Assembly: GCF_037042905.1 (NCBI RefSeq)
Contig: NC_087254.1
Span: 18,284,603-18,348,602, forward strand
Length of the DNA stretch: 64,000 nucleotides
Source: Lytechinus pictus
Lineage: Eukaryota > Echinodermata > Echinoidea > Temnopleuroida > Toxopneustidae
Direction of reading: 5' to 3'
Shown: positions 1 through 12,300 of the stretch, piece after piece
Numbering within the stretch: position 1 is the first letter of the stretch
Layout: each line of letters opens with the position of its first letter
Position numbers and translations under genes: made by a program
Notes under the pieces: model-generated
What the model was told of the DNA's origin: nothing
Databases searched by the model: none
The model's input: only the letters and a program-made list of their open reading frames with translations

Positions 1-154
1 CAAAGCGCGAGCAGAACATTTTTGATATTGTGATCTGAAACTGGATAATGTTTTAAATAGAATAAACTATTTGATTTTCCGACGTAAAAAAGAGTCAATT
101 TCTACTCTATATTTCAAGCACTTTGTGAATTTGTGAGGTGGATATGGATTGCAC

Positions 155-765
155 TTAAAGGACAAGTCCACCTCAACAAAAAGTTGATTTGAAAAAGAGG
201 AGAAAAATCTAACTAGCAAAACACTGAAAATTTCATCAAAATCGGATGTAAAATAAGAAAGTTATGACATTTTAAAGTTTCGCTTAATTTCACAAAACAG
301 TTATATGCACATCCTTGTCAGTATGCAAATTAGCAGACTGATGACGTCACCCACTCACTATTTCTTTTGTATTTTATTATATGAAATATGAAATATTCTA
401 ATTTCTCCTCCTTTTCAAGTGAAACAAATTTTTATTTTTCCCTCAACATGTGGAATTACCATTATTTTAACAGTTTATGGTTAAGTTAAGTTGGTGCTTA
501 TTGTCAAATCTGTAAAAATTGAAAGATTGTATTATTCAAACAATAAAAAACAAAAGAAATAGTGAGTGGTGGACATCATCGACTCTCTCATTTGCATATC
601 GCTGAGTTGTGCATTTAACTGTTTTGTGAAAAATAAGCGAAACTTAAAAATGTCATAACTTTCTTATTTTACCTTCGATTTCGATGAAATTTGCAGCGTT
701 ATGTTTGTTTGATTTTTCTCTGTCGATTCAAATCAACAATTTTCTTGGGTGGACTTGACCTTTAA
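155..765. mobile_element. Foldback MITE with TTAA target duplications
   Basis: The element body is 159-761. It begins AGGACAAGTCCACC and ends with the complement GGTGGACTTGACCT, with TTAA immediately outside each end (155-158 and 762-765). Self-complementarity extends about 250 bases inward from each end, so most of the element can fold back. There is no coding capacity. TTAA duplications point to piggyBac-type mobilisation (inference). A relative of one arm lies near 10010-10140. Confidence 0.8.
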
Positions 766-869
766 TAAAGAGCTGATATGTTCTATTATTACTTTGAGTT
801 TTGACATATATAGGACCGGGACATCCTTAGGACATGTCATCATATGAAAATGATGACTATTTTCCTATT

Positions 870-1705
870 CCTCTTGCTAAGCGCGAGACAAAACAAAAGG
901 GACAATTTAATTTCTAAATTAATATCTTACTCATTAATGCCTAATGACGGCACGAAATCTGATAATATTATGGTCTGAAAACTGGACATTTAAATTACTT
1001 TCGTAGTCATAAATAGGATGCATCAGTTAATATATTTTTAACCATGAATGCGAGCGCAAATCGCAAGCCAAATTTTTTGATAAACTGTCATTAAATGGGG
1101 ATTTTAAGTAGTTTATTTGTATATTCAATATTGAGAAATACATAACTCTCCATTCAAATGCGAGCGCAGCGCTAGCTGATACGTTTTGACAATCAGACCT
1201 GAAAAGGGATATTTTGAAAACTTTACGGAATACACAAAAATAATAGGTACCTGATATATCAAAATTTGCGAGTGCGCAGCGCGAGTAGAAAATGTTAAAA
1301 TTCAGACCATAAAACTGACATTTTTACAGAGCACTTTTTAAAAATCAATTTGTAAATCACGCTAAACAATGAAAGTTCGATTCCCGAGGTGAAATATGTT
1401 TTGTATATTGACTTCCAAACTTGATATTTAAACTCCATAATTATTGAACAAGATATGAAAAATCACCTAACAGGCAATGCGAGCGCGAAGCGCGAGGGAA
1501 AATTTTATACAGTGACATGAAAGATTCTTTTTATATTCCAAGTCTTTCCCTTATCTTATTTTATTTACTCGTCTTCCTCCTCTTCTTTTTATTCTTCTCT
1601 TTCCATCTTTTTTTCTTTCTTTCTTTTTGTTCTTTTTTTTTGTTCAGCCAGTGGGGGGGGGGGGGGGGGGAGGGGCCCTCGGCCCCTCCCCTGGATCCGC
1701 CTATG
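870..1705. repeat. CpG-dense GCGAGCGCGAAGCGCGAGC motif series and poly-G element end
   Basis: A CpG-rich motif recurs in otherwise AT-rich DNA near 1050, 1160, 1268 and 1479, the last copy being the cleanest. At 1650-1705 a run of G and a GGATCCGCC end resemble the termini of poly-G-ended repeats elsewhere in the window. The motif also occurs at 16.2-16.6 kb in the same orientation and at 20.7-21.2 kb in the opposite one. The open frame at 1517-1909 is low-complexity sequence across the poly-G/poly-C stretch and is not treated as a gene. Confidence 0.6.
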
Positions 1706-1984
1706 GAAGAGATATTGTGTCCAGCACCCCCCCCCCCCATTCTCTCCCCGCTCAAGACCGGATTGAAACCAATGATAATAATATATGAACAAAAATCCAG
1801 ATTCACAATTCCAATGGGGAGTGTGTCATTCCCCTTCTGCGTTACAATTTGTCAAGACAGTGGCTGCGGCAGGGAGAACAATTTTGTTTTTTTAAGCAGA
1901 AAGCTGTGATGATAGGGGAGAATGAAATAAATAGATAAAAATAATAAGAACAAAACAACAATTGTGTTATCAGAGCACATGACG

Positions 1985-2372
1985 GCGGAGCAATAGACTG
2001 CGGAGCAATTGTCGTGAAGCAAATGTTGTATAATTGGAGCAATTTTCGGCGGAGCAATTATCGGCGGAGCAATTATCGGCGGAGCAAATATCGGCGGAGC
2101 AATTGTCGCGGAGCAATTGTCGTAAAATCGGAGCAGATGTCGGCGGAGCAATTATCGGCGGAGCAACTGTCGGCGGAGCAAATATCGGCGGAGCAGATGT
2201 CGACGGAGCAAATATCGGCGGAGCAAGTGTTGACGGAGCAAATATCGGCGGAGCAAGTGTCGACGGAGCAACTGTCGGCGGAGCAACTGTCCGGAGCAAT
2301 TGTCGGCGGAGCAGTTGTCGTATTTTGCGTAGCAATTGTCGGCGGAGCAGATGTCGGCGGAGCAATTGTCAT
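1985..2372. repeat. 15-bp minisatellite (GGCGGAGCAATTATC-like unit)
   Basis: About 25 imperfect copies of a 15-base unit, GGCGGAGCAA followed by a variable ATATC/TTGTC/CTGTC. Because 15 is divisible by 3, several frames on both strands stay open and give artificial proteins such as repeats of SAEQL. No start context, splice signal or homology supports a gene. Confidence 0.9.
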
Positions 2373-2384
2373 GGAACCGATGCA

Positions 2385-3232
2385 GGACTAGTACTTGTAG
2401 AAACTTGTGGAACATTATCTACAGTCCATGAATTTAGTGTATGAACTTCTTGCAAAAGGACACGCATGCCACAGCAAAACAAGTACTTGAACAATATCTA
2501 CGGTCTGGGGGTTTACTCAATAGACCACAATGTATGAACTTCTTGCCAAAGAAAACACATGCCGCAGCAAGACAAGTACTTGTATAACAATTTTCATGGT
2601 CCAGGAGTTAACTCACTGGACCACACTGTATGAACTTCTTGCCAAAGAAAGCACATATTAACACAGAACTAGTACTTCTAGAACATTATTTATGGTCCAG
2701 GAGTTTACTCACTAGACCATAATGCATTAACTTTTTGCCAAAGAAAGCGCATGCCGCATCAGGACAAGTACTTGTAGAACATTATCTACAGTTTGGGAAT
2801 TTAATGTATGTATATGTGCACTTCTTACAAGCTTTGCTTACCGATTTGTTACATGTATTGGTATTGGTGGTGATTTTTTACCTGATTGCTAAGAAAGCAT
2901 GAATGCTTGTAAGCAAGCAACCAGAGGACCGACGGCTTAAGGTCCTCTCCGAAGGACCTGGTACTGAGGATTAATGCCTTACCGAAGGGCACTAGCGCAC
3001 CAAGTGAGAATCGAACCTGGGTCACCGGAATACGAGTCCCCCGCTCTACCGACTGAGCTATCGCGCCTCCATTGCATCACAACTTTTATAAATGTTACTG
3101 ATGCTTGTTCCTTTGGAAATAATGTTGGATTGAACTTCTTGCCAAAATATGCGCATGCCGCAGCAGAACCAGTACCGGTACTTGTAGGACAATGCCTACC
3201 GTCCAGGAGTTTACTCACTAGATCATAATACC
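2385..3232. repeat. ~95-bp tandem array, interrupted by a SINE
   Basis: Units share ATGAACTTCTTGCC, a CATGCCGCAGCA block, GTACTTGTAGAACA and CCAGGAGTTTACTCACTAGA. The ATGAACTTCTTGC landmark recurs near 2441, 2533 and 2630, then diverged at 2727, and resumes near 3131 beyond the SINE. The spacing is therefore roughly 92-98 bases, and the SINE landed inside a pre-existing array. Confidence 0.8.
2860..3070 (-). mobile_element. tRNA-derived SINE (minus strand)
   Basis: Read on the minus strand, a tRNA-like head begins near 3068 with an A box TAGCTCAGTCGG (3049-3060) and a B box GGTTCGATTCTC (3006-3017). A non-tRNA body and a tail containing TTAGCAATCAGG follow. The head has no proper 3' acceptor end and the unit continues well past tRNA length, so it is a SINE rather than a functional tRNA gene. 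Confidence 0.8.
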
Positions 3233-3239
3233 TTCATTA

Positions 3240-3312
3240 AGTGCAATTACAAACCTTTATAAAATGCACTTACAAACCTCTATATAGTCCACTTATAAAA
3301 CCTTTTCAAAGT
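3240..3312. repeat. Short tandem repeat just past the JKAMP stop codon
   Basis: Three imperfect ~25-base units sharing GCACTTACAAACCT lie 15-85 bases downstream of the JKAMP stop codon, probably in its 3' UTR. No AATAAA was found on the minus strand in the first 150 bases after the stop. Confidence 0.5.
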
Positions 3313-3325
3313 GCAGAGATGATGA

Positions 3326-6300
3326 TCATGTAGCCAATAACTGCGAGGGATCTGCAAATCTTGCTGTGACAATGTAGAAAATAGCAGGAAATGGGATACA
3401 TGCTAACATAGGTCCATATAAGACTGGATTCTGCAGCCTTGTTAAAGCAATGATTCCATATGCATGCATCAGCCAATGGATGAACAGTATTACAGGATTT
3501 CGCTTCTTACTGATCAGCAGTCTGGGTGTCTATAGGAATCAACAAAAAAAGGAAGAATACTGAGAAAAATGATGAATAAAATATTTAATAAAAAAGATTT
3601 AATAAAAAAAAAAGATCTCTTTTTAAGGAATACATAAGATTAACAACCAAGCCTGTGTTTCCTTTCTTGAGGTCTTATTATTATATATTTATTCTGCATA
3701 ATCAAGAATGATAATCTGCTTTTTATATAGCGCTTTATACAAAGGAACGATGAAACGTAACAAATCCAAGCAATGGGATAAAGAATGTCGCATGGATGCT
3801 TGGAAACAAAAACAATATCTAAATAACTATACCTGAAGGTCTTCCTGTCGAATCCAAATAAATTTATATAAACTATACAATAGTGAATGGATTTTAACAT
3901 TTAACAGTTAATAAGTCTGATAGGCTACCAGTAAATTGAAATCGCTGTGCCTGAAAAAAAAAAACATGTTACAGCTGTGTATGCTGAACAATGGCAAAAT
4001 AACTACATATCAAATATAGAGTATTCCTTTCAACATTGGACAAGGCATTTAGAGATAAATGTGATAAACAAAAGAAGGCATAAATAGCATATTTTTTCTC
4101 TCTCATAATGTTTACACAGTGGTCTATGTGTTTAGATAGTATTACAAGAGTCTTAATGACATCAGATAATATCAATATACATGTACTTACCTCTATTTCC
4201 TCCTTGGCAAAATGAACAGCATGTGTCACCAATGATATTATCAATGTCAAGTATGGATAAGAATAATCTGCCAGATTAATAGACAAATAAAACAGAAATG
4301 AATTGTGGATAGTCATCAGAAAAACACTAAATATCAATGTATCAAGGTGAAAATTACCACACTAAAGATCACAAACATGTGGGACAGTGACTGTCATTGT
4401 TTGGAAAACAACCCAGAAACTGGCAGGAATGCCATGGTTGTTTTAAAGGTAAAACAAATTATTTCATGAGAAAGCTTTTAATATCGAGGTTAATTACCAT
4501 AATCTTATCATAGATTTAGATCTGGTACATTGACATAAACTTATCTTTGTGAAATCATGAAATCTTTATTTGAAAACCGATAATTCTGATAACTAACACA
4601 AAAAGGCATATGTGGGACGGTGCATTAATATTGCTTGGAAAAATACTCGACATTTTATGGAATTCCGTGCTTATTTTGCTCATTTCTCAGCATTTGCACA
4701 TTTTTTTCCAGAGCCAATTGGCACATATTTTTTATTTATACATACAAACACTTGGGTGGTCATTTTATTGGATTCTGTTCGAACTCATTTTCAGGTCGTT
4801 ACCACACCTGGTATTTATCTTTAATATAAATTTCTCAGTATTTATGCATTTTCTATCAGAATCATTTGGCAAAAGTTTTAAATAAACACTTTGGTGGTCA
4901 TTTGATTTGAATGTGATTGAACTATATTTTTCATTGTTACCACACGTAGCGTTGATGTTGAAGAACCTATATATCTACAATAAAAAAAATTTCAAACAAA
5001 ATACAATGATTGAAAGCTGACCAACATGCAAACTTAACAATTATAGAAAAACTCACAAATAAGGCCAGCGAAGACCGCATGCATGACGGTGAGGATCGGA
5101 ATGAAGTAGAGGGCAGCATATATAGAACTTCTTCCAAGGTTATCAGAGAATTTGATGGACAGACCTGGTCTCACTAACATCATTAGAACTAGGTGAATGC
5201 TGTAATAAATAAAGACTGCCGTATACCTAGAAACAAACATGATATAATTTGTTCAATTAATCATAAACATTAAACATGGGAAATGTCGGATAGATTTTCA
5301 AATGATTTTTTTTCATCAGCACAGATTCTCAAAGCCCGTCCACTTGACCGATAAAGTTTTTAATGTACATAATATGTCTCAACAGAAAGAAGGTCCAGCA
5401 TTAAAACCTCACTGACATTTCAATCAGGCTCAATCCATTTTCATTGAAATTATTTCTGCAGAATTTTCTTTCAAAACAGTTTTTCAGCGTTTTACAATTG
5501 TATTTGAAAGACATTTTGACAAACAGATGATCATCTGAAAGCAAAAAAGACTATATCAGAGTTGAGAGATTTAATAACTCACCCTGAGATGCAAAATTGT
5601 ACATTAAACTCTTTAGAGCATATATTGCATCTACTTTAAAAAAAATTTCTACTAAGTGGAGAAGTTTGTGATAGTACATGAACTAGATCCATGAAATTTT
5701 AAAGTTATGATGGCAATTCAACAAATACCCCCAACATGACCAAAATTCATTGACCCTAAATGACATTTGACCTTGGTCATGCGCCCTTATGTTCAGTAAT
5801 AGTTGATTACCCTTATGCCCAAGTATCATGAACTAGATCCATATACTTTCAACGTTATGACACTTCAAAAACTTAACCTTAGGTATTTAAGATTTTGATG
5901 CTGACGCTGCCGCCGCCATAGGAAAAGCATCGCCTATAGTCTTACTCTGTTATGCAGACGAGACAAAAATAACTAAAATGGTTTCAGTGTGTCACTTACA
6001 GAGGGTAGACTGCTTCTTGTGTACAGTGTAGAGTTGAAGTGTATTGTGGTTGTGGATTCTCAAGCATGGTATACCAATCAGACAGCTTTGCTACATCACA
6101 AGACCTAAGCTTTGGTGAACCTAAACAAAAAGCCAAAGACTACATAGTCAAACATGAAAGCAAATTGATTCCTAGCTTTCCATATCAATACGTTTCTGTT
6201 TTCTAAATGAAATATAATGTAGATTAAATGTACAGTTAAGCCTCATTCAAACATGAGAAGATAAAGTTCAGCAGCATTTTTATAATGTTCACACAAAACA

Positions 6301-9300
6301 ATAAAAATCCACTTACTTTCGTCCAAAGTTGGGAGAACTGGTGATATATACCAAGAATAATAGGTGACTTGCCACCCCCCAAAACAACAATAAGTCATCT
6401 AAAAGTGAACCTTTAGATTTTTATTGGGCTTAAAAAGTACATCCTAAACTTTAAAGTGATATATATTTGTCAAATTAATCCACATTATTTCACATAAAGT
6501 TGGAAGTAATGAATTGAGAGCATAAAAAATTGAGAAAAAACAAGGTTGACGTTTGGGTTCTCTCAAGTAATAGATGTGCACTCTCTATAATCTGTTTATC
6601 TTCTCCTAGGCAGCTGAGACAAAAACTATACCTCTTACTTACCGACTGGATCTAGTATAAGCAATGTGACAATGCTAGAAACAGCACACTCTAATGTAGC
6701 AGAGATGTGAAGCGTCATTGCTTTGCTGTAAAATTATAATAGAAGAAAAAATAAAAAATTTATTCTATAAATGTTTGCTATCTTATTTATATAAGTCATT
6801 ATTATCAAGATCAATGTTATACAATGGAAATTCAACAACTTATAGAACCTCAAAGACTATTCTTGAACAGATTAATTGGATAGAGTGCTCCAAAATGTAA
6901 AGTTCCAAAGAAAAGGGCCCTGAAAAACTTGTATCATGTTTCAGACTCTCTTCGAAATTGAATGCAGAATGTACCTAAATACAAAAAGAGCACTAAAACT
7001 ATATGGGCAAAATCTTGATGAAGTTTCTCACTCCTGTGTAAAAAGGTGAATCTCTGCAACAATTTTCAGTTAAGTGTAGGATGTGCTTCACTCTCTTTTT
7101 GATGAACAAGTTAAAGTTGGTAGTTTGAAAGTATGCAAACTTATAAACATTCACTGCATGCATGCCTGGATTTACCAGTCAGACCGCAGGTCCCTATGCT
7201 AATGAGCAAAAAGGCCAGATTCATTCAAATCATCTCGTGGCTGAATCCTCCTCCTTGCAAAATCTCGTGATTCGTGAGATTTTCTTTCTCTAAGAATTTA
7301 CCTGCTTTAACCTCAAGTTAAATGAAATATTATTGCACCGTCAGATAGAGTAAATGTTACTCTTTCATATTGGTCATTTATTTTGTATACAATATTTTGT
7401 TAAATAAGTAAATTTCTGGCCTGACAATGTGCCTCAAAACTGAATTTTCTTCCTCTGATTTCTTTTGCAAATTGTGCAAAACTTTTTATTTTGAGCCTCA
7501 ATGATATCTATATCACCATAAAGCTGAACTTCTGTACTTTCTCACAATGCCACTCTTGATATGCAGCACCTTTTAATCGGGTCAAGATCACACTTTTCCC
7601 ACCAAGGTACAAGACGAGATTTCTGAAATTTTGTACTTGCATGAAATCCAGAGTTCTGATTGGCTGGATAAGGTTCACAGAACAACAGGCGCGGGGTATT
7701 TGAGGAGATTACCACATGGGAAGTGTGACCTTCCCATGAACCCAGGCACTGGAACCATTGGAATTTGCCACTGTGTGGTCTCTTTGACCAATCAGAGTGC
7801 AGTATTCTTGTTTTCAAGCTGCTTTATGTACTTGGCAAATGAAAAGTGTGATCTTGACCCGATTAAACCAATTCTTATTTTGAAATCTATATCATTTTAA
7901 AGCATACATATTCAGCTTTATCATCATCTAAAAATCATTTGGGCTCAAACAGAAATAAAGAGTGAAAATAGCAGCTTTTGTCAGGTGAAAATAATTATTT
8001 TGTAGCATATTTTAGATCAAAATTTTAACCTATATTACAAAGTCTTTGAATAAATTCAAACACATGACCTGAAAGAATTATTCTTCTTCTTTACAATGAT
8101 ACCAATTTCATGAAATTCAATTAGAGCAGCAATGACCGAATGAAAAGAGGTGTTTTGGTCCGCATCAAGCTCATTAAATATGCAAAACATCTCAAGTCAT
8201 GAATATCACTTGGATGAAAGAAGCCACTTTCTTGGGACCTGCCGTCTGACTGTTACTATCCAGGGGTAAAGACCCCCCCAAAAAAAACAATTCATCTGTA
8301 AACCACGTAAGACTTCTACATCAGATATTGACCATTAACCAATATATGTTAAATGTTGATCGTTTCTGCTGATTGGTCTATCATCTCATTTGTTAACTGA
8401 ACGTTCTTACATGTAATTTGTAAATATCCGTCTTTGTAATGCACTAGTGAAAGGAAAATTCCCCGTAAGGGACAATTCGATTCCATTCACTTCAATTTGT
8501 TTGTAATGTTAGTTGTAAATGTGATACACACTTCTCTCTGATATCAACAATATGAAAAGTTATTCAGCAGGCCTTGTACTTGATTACCATTGAAAATACC
8601 CTTGAATGCACTGTATCATTGCTTTATACACATTCTCATCTATATACATCGTATGTATACTAGATGTGTTAAACTGCCAGGGTTTGTCTTAAAAAGACAT
8701 TTGATTTAAACCCAACTTTCTCTTATAAGAAGACACTTAAAAGCAATTCAAATTTTACTACAATTCCAATCAATTTTAAATCATTTATGTATGCATATTA
8801 CTTACCTTTTACCATCTGAGAAGTAATCAATGAAGAAGATATGTAATGTCAGTGAAACAAGGACCATGAAGCCCAAGTACATCCAGTCATACAGGTCTGG
8901 AGTTCCATTACATGGTATACAGATGGAAGAATTGTTAGGACGTTCACTACGATCACAAGCCTATGTGGGATAATCAACACAATTTACATAATCATTGGTC
9001 TATACAGTAGGCCTACTTATCATAGTTGTACTTTAAAGATCAAGGAATGTAGTTGCAGCAAACATCTTATTTCATGGGGAAAGTCTAAATTCATGGTTAA
9101 GTTTTAATGGACATCATCGTAGATTTAGTTCTTGTAGATATAACATAAACCCAACTTAGTAAAAACATGAAATTATATAGCTGAAAAGTGACCATACTGG
9201 AGATCACCTACATGTATGAAGATGAGCAAATGTGGGGTAGTGCATTATCATAATTACTCGAAAAAAAGACCCAGTTTCTGTTTAAAATACCATGCTTATT

Positions 9301-12300
9301 TTGTCAACGATTACAGAATTTCTACCAGCCAATCTTCTCTGTTTATGAAGTTGTTGATGTATATATACCATCAAGCTGCCCCAACACAAAAAAGGTGTTT
9401 GCTAGGCTTAGTCTTGACTGCTGGTTTGACTTGAACAGTTTAAATCTATGACAGGTTGACTTCTCGACTATAATCCATACTCTTTAAATTAGTTTTAAGG
9501 GGAAGTGCAGCCATTAAAAAAATAAGTCCGATATGCTAAATTAAATAGAATTCAAAAATAAGATTATAAAATATTTTAAAACTAACTTTTTACTCATATG
9601 AAACCTGCTATGAGAAGTAAAACTTACACCACAAGAGCTGTATGTAAAGTTGTCCTGACTGTCCAATAAAAGTTTTCTGCCACAGTATAGACCAGGACAG
9701 GTTTTCTGATTGGGAACTGGTCCAGCAACTAGACATAAATGGAAGACAGGAATGAAGAAAGAACATAAAATAATAATTTACATTCATTTATTTGATATGT
9801 TTGTCTTTCATTTATTTTTGCGACAAATAGGTAAAAGATGCACATGATATATAGTCGTATAGACATGTACCTAGCCAAAAGCAAATTGTCTTTTCTTATT
9901 GGTTACACTAAGTTGACATTTGAAGCCTACGGTGTCTTGTTAGAAGTGAATAGCTGATCAGGTCTTTTGGGTTATCCCTGAAAATTTGAACGGGAATTCA
10001 ACAAACAATGTTCTTGTTTTACATGTTTTACATCTGATTTTGATGAAATTTTCAGTATTAGGTGATGCTTCTCTGATTTTTCGCTATTGATTCAAATCAA
10101 CATATTGAAAAATTTGCCTTTGCCCAATGACCTGTCCCTGAATATAATAAACTCCCTCTTCAATAGTAAATGCAGTTTCGCTTGACAGCTTCCAAAAGCT
10201 CCTGCAAATGACCTTGAAAATATCCCTCACTCCTCATAACTAGCTGGACTGTATTGAACAATCCACCGCCAACGGACGTTGATGGCGCGTCACACCTATA
10301 CAAAAAATATACCTGCTGGACTGTATTGAATAATCCTCCGACAACGGACGTTGATGACGCGTCACACCTATACACAAATTATCCCTTTTATTTTTTTCGA
10401 GCGGACAGATTCGTGGAGTCGGGCGATCAGTGGTCTGGCGCGGTGTGTGTACTATGTGAATCAGTGGGGTGATGTGTGGGAGAATTAAGCGGACAATAAA
10501 AAAAGGCCAGTATCTGGACTACCTTATAACGTGCATCCATCTAATTTCATCTTCAAGATAAAAAAATTTTATTGCAGAGCCCTTTGAAGATTATAGTGGA
10601 TGATGATGATTTTCCCGAGGTGGGCTTGACCTTTTGGCTTAAACTCTGTCTCTGACAAAGTGCCATTCGCATTCCTTTTGAAATGAGTTTGGCAGTGTGT
10701 CTGCGTGTGTCCATACTTCGCGGACGGTCATTATCTCGAGAACTATTCAATATCTTTTAAATCTCATATCAACAAGAAATTGTATACATCATCAGCATTC
10801 TTCCAGAATTTCGGGTAAAGGTAAAAGAAAAGCGACCTAAAATTACCCTCCAGCGTAAGTTTCCTTCGCATTAGTTCAGTATTTATGAAAATATTGACAA
10901 AAGATCGGCTAATTTGTCACCGTGTAGTGCCTGTCTGCAAACAAATCTGGACTCTCAACAAGCATCACGATATCAGCATTTTGCAAGCAGTTATCTTCAA
11001 ATTGTGAGTAAAACGTGGTACTGACCGATTCTATAGCATTTTGCCGTCCATCTGATACAAATATCTCACCTTTTGAGTGTGGGGTTGAAAATAATACAGT
11101 AGGCCTATATATGGGGAAATAAATGTTCAACTGAAGATGGGAATAACACAAGCTCAATCATACACATCAAATGGAAGCAAACGGAGAGGAGAAGATAGAA
11201 CTTAAAACCCTGAAGACACAGGAACAAAATTGAACTTAACTCTGGTAGTGCACTGCTTTATTTGCTGGGCTTCCTTGCCTAAGTAAAACTCATACAAAAT
11301 TAGCATATATACAAATTACACAAAATCAACCAATGAAAATAAAGAGAATGGAGAAGCCAACTGAACGTGGAAAAGTCTAATTCATAAAAATAACCAATAA
11401 GAGATAGGGATGGAGATGAACAAGATGTTGGGAAGATTACATAATAAGAATGTTTTGAACAAAAGAATCAGATGTGAGAATGTAATGAATGATCACATCT
11501 GAATAGGAAAGGAATGACAGGACAAGCAGGTTGAAAGTCAAATGTAAATGGATGACAACAGAAGCATCAAGAATGTGAACAAAGCTGAACTAAATACCAA
11601 AGCTTGAACTGTAAATAACTCAAACTATTAAAGGAAACCAAATGTCAAAATAACAGTCCTACATGAGCTTAATATTTTTGTTTAAATCTCCACAAAACTT
11701 TGGTCCGCAAAGTTAGGTCACACTTTTTCAGATCGGATTTCGAGCACAACGTGCATTCGTTGATCGGAATGGAATTTTGAGATCGCGATACCGGTGTAAG
11801 TGATCCCGGCCTACATTTTTGTCAATGATTTTATAGTTTACGATCTTGCCGTCAATTTGGTAGCTATCATTTAAATTGATTTTGTATAAAATGTGAATAT
11901 TTTGTAAACAAATTTAGATCTAAGCCTGATGAACATTTTTGAAAAGTCTGCAAACATTTGGACACCCCATCATGAAAAATGAAAAAGACGTAACAAACTA
12001 ACAATAACATTAGGTAATTGGGTTGAATTAGATTGGTTATAAGCTGGCCCTGTCCCCCCTCTTAACTCTCTTCAAAATAACTCCAATGAACACTTCTTAC
12101 TTTATGTCATATGTGGTTGCGTGATGTGAAAAGGTTCCGCGCCGCGATCTCACGGTTAATCTACCAGTAACTCTGAGGCCAATTGCACGAAAGGGTCTTT
12201 GCAAGAACCGTCTTTCGTGTCGCCCATTTATTATGATGCGCCATGTGAAACGCATTTTAAATAAATTACCTGCAAACATATTTTATTCATCCGTTAAACT

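Noticed and set aside
2990-3068. Possible tRNA gene
   Set aside because: The A and B boxes are good, but there is no proper acceptor stem end and the unit continues into a SINE body and tail. The same holds for 26190, 45367 and 62756.
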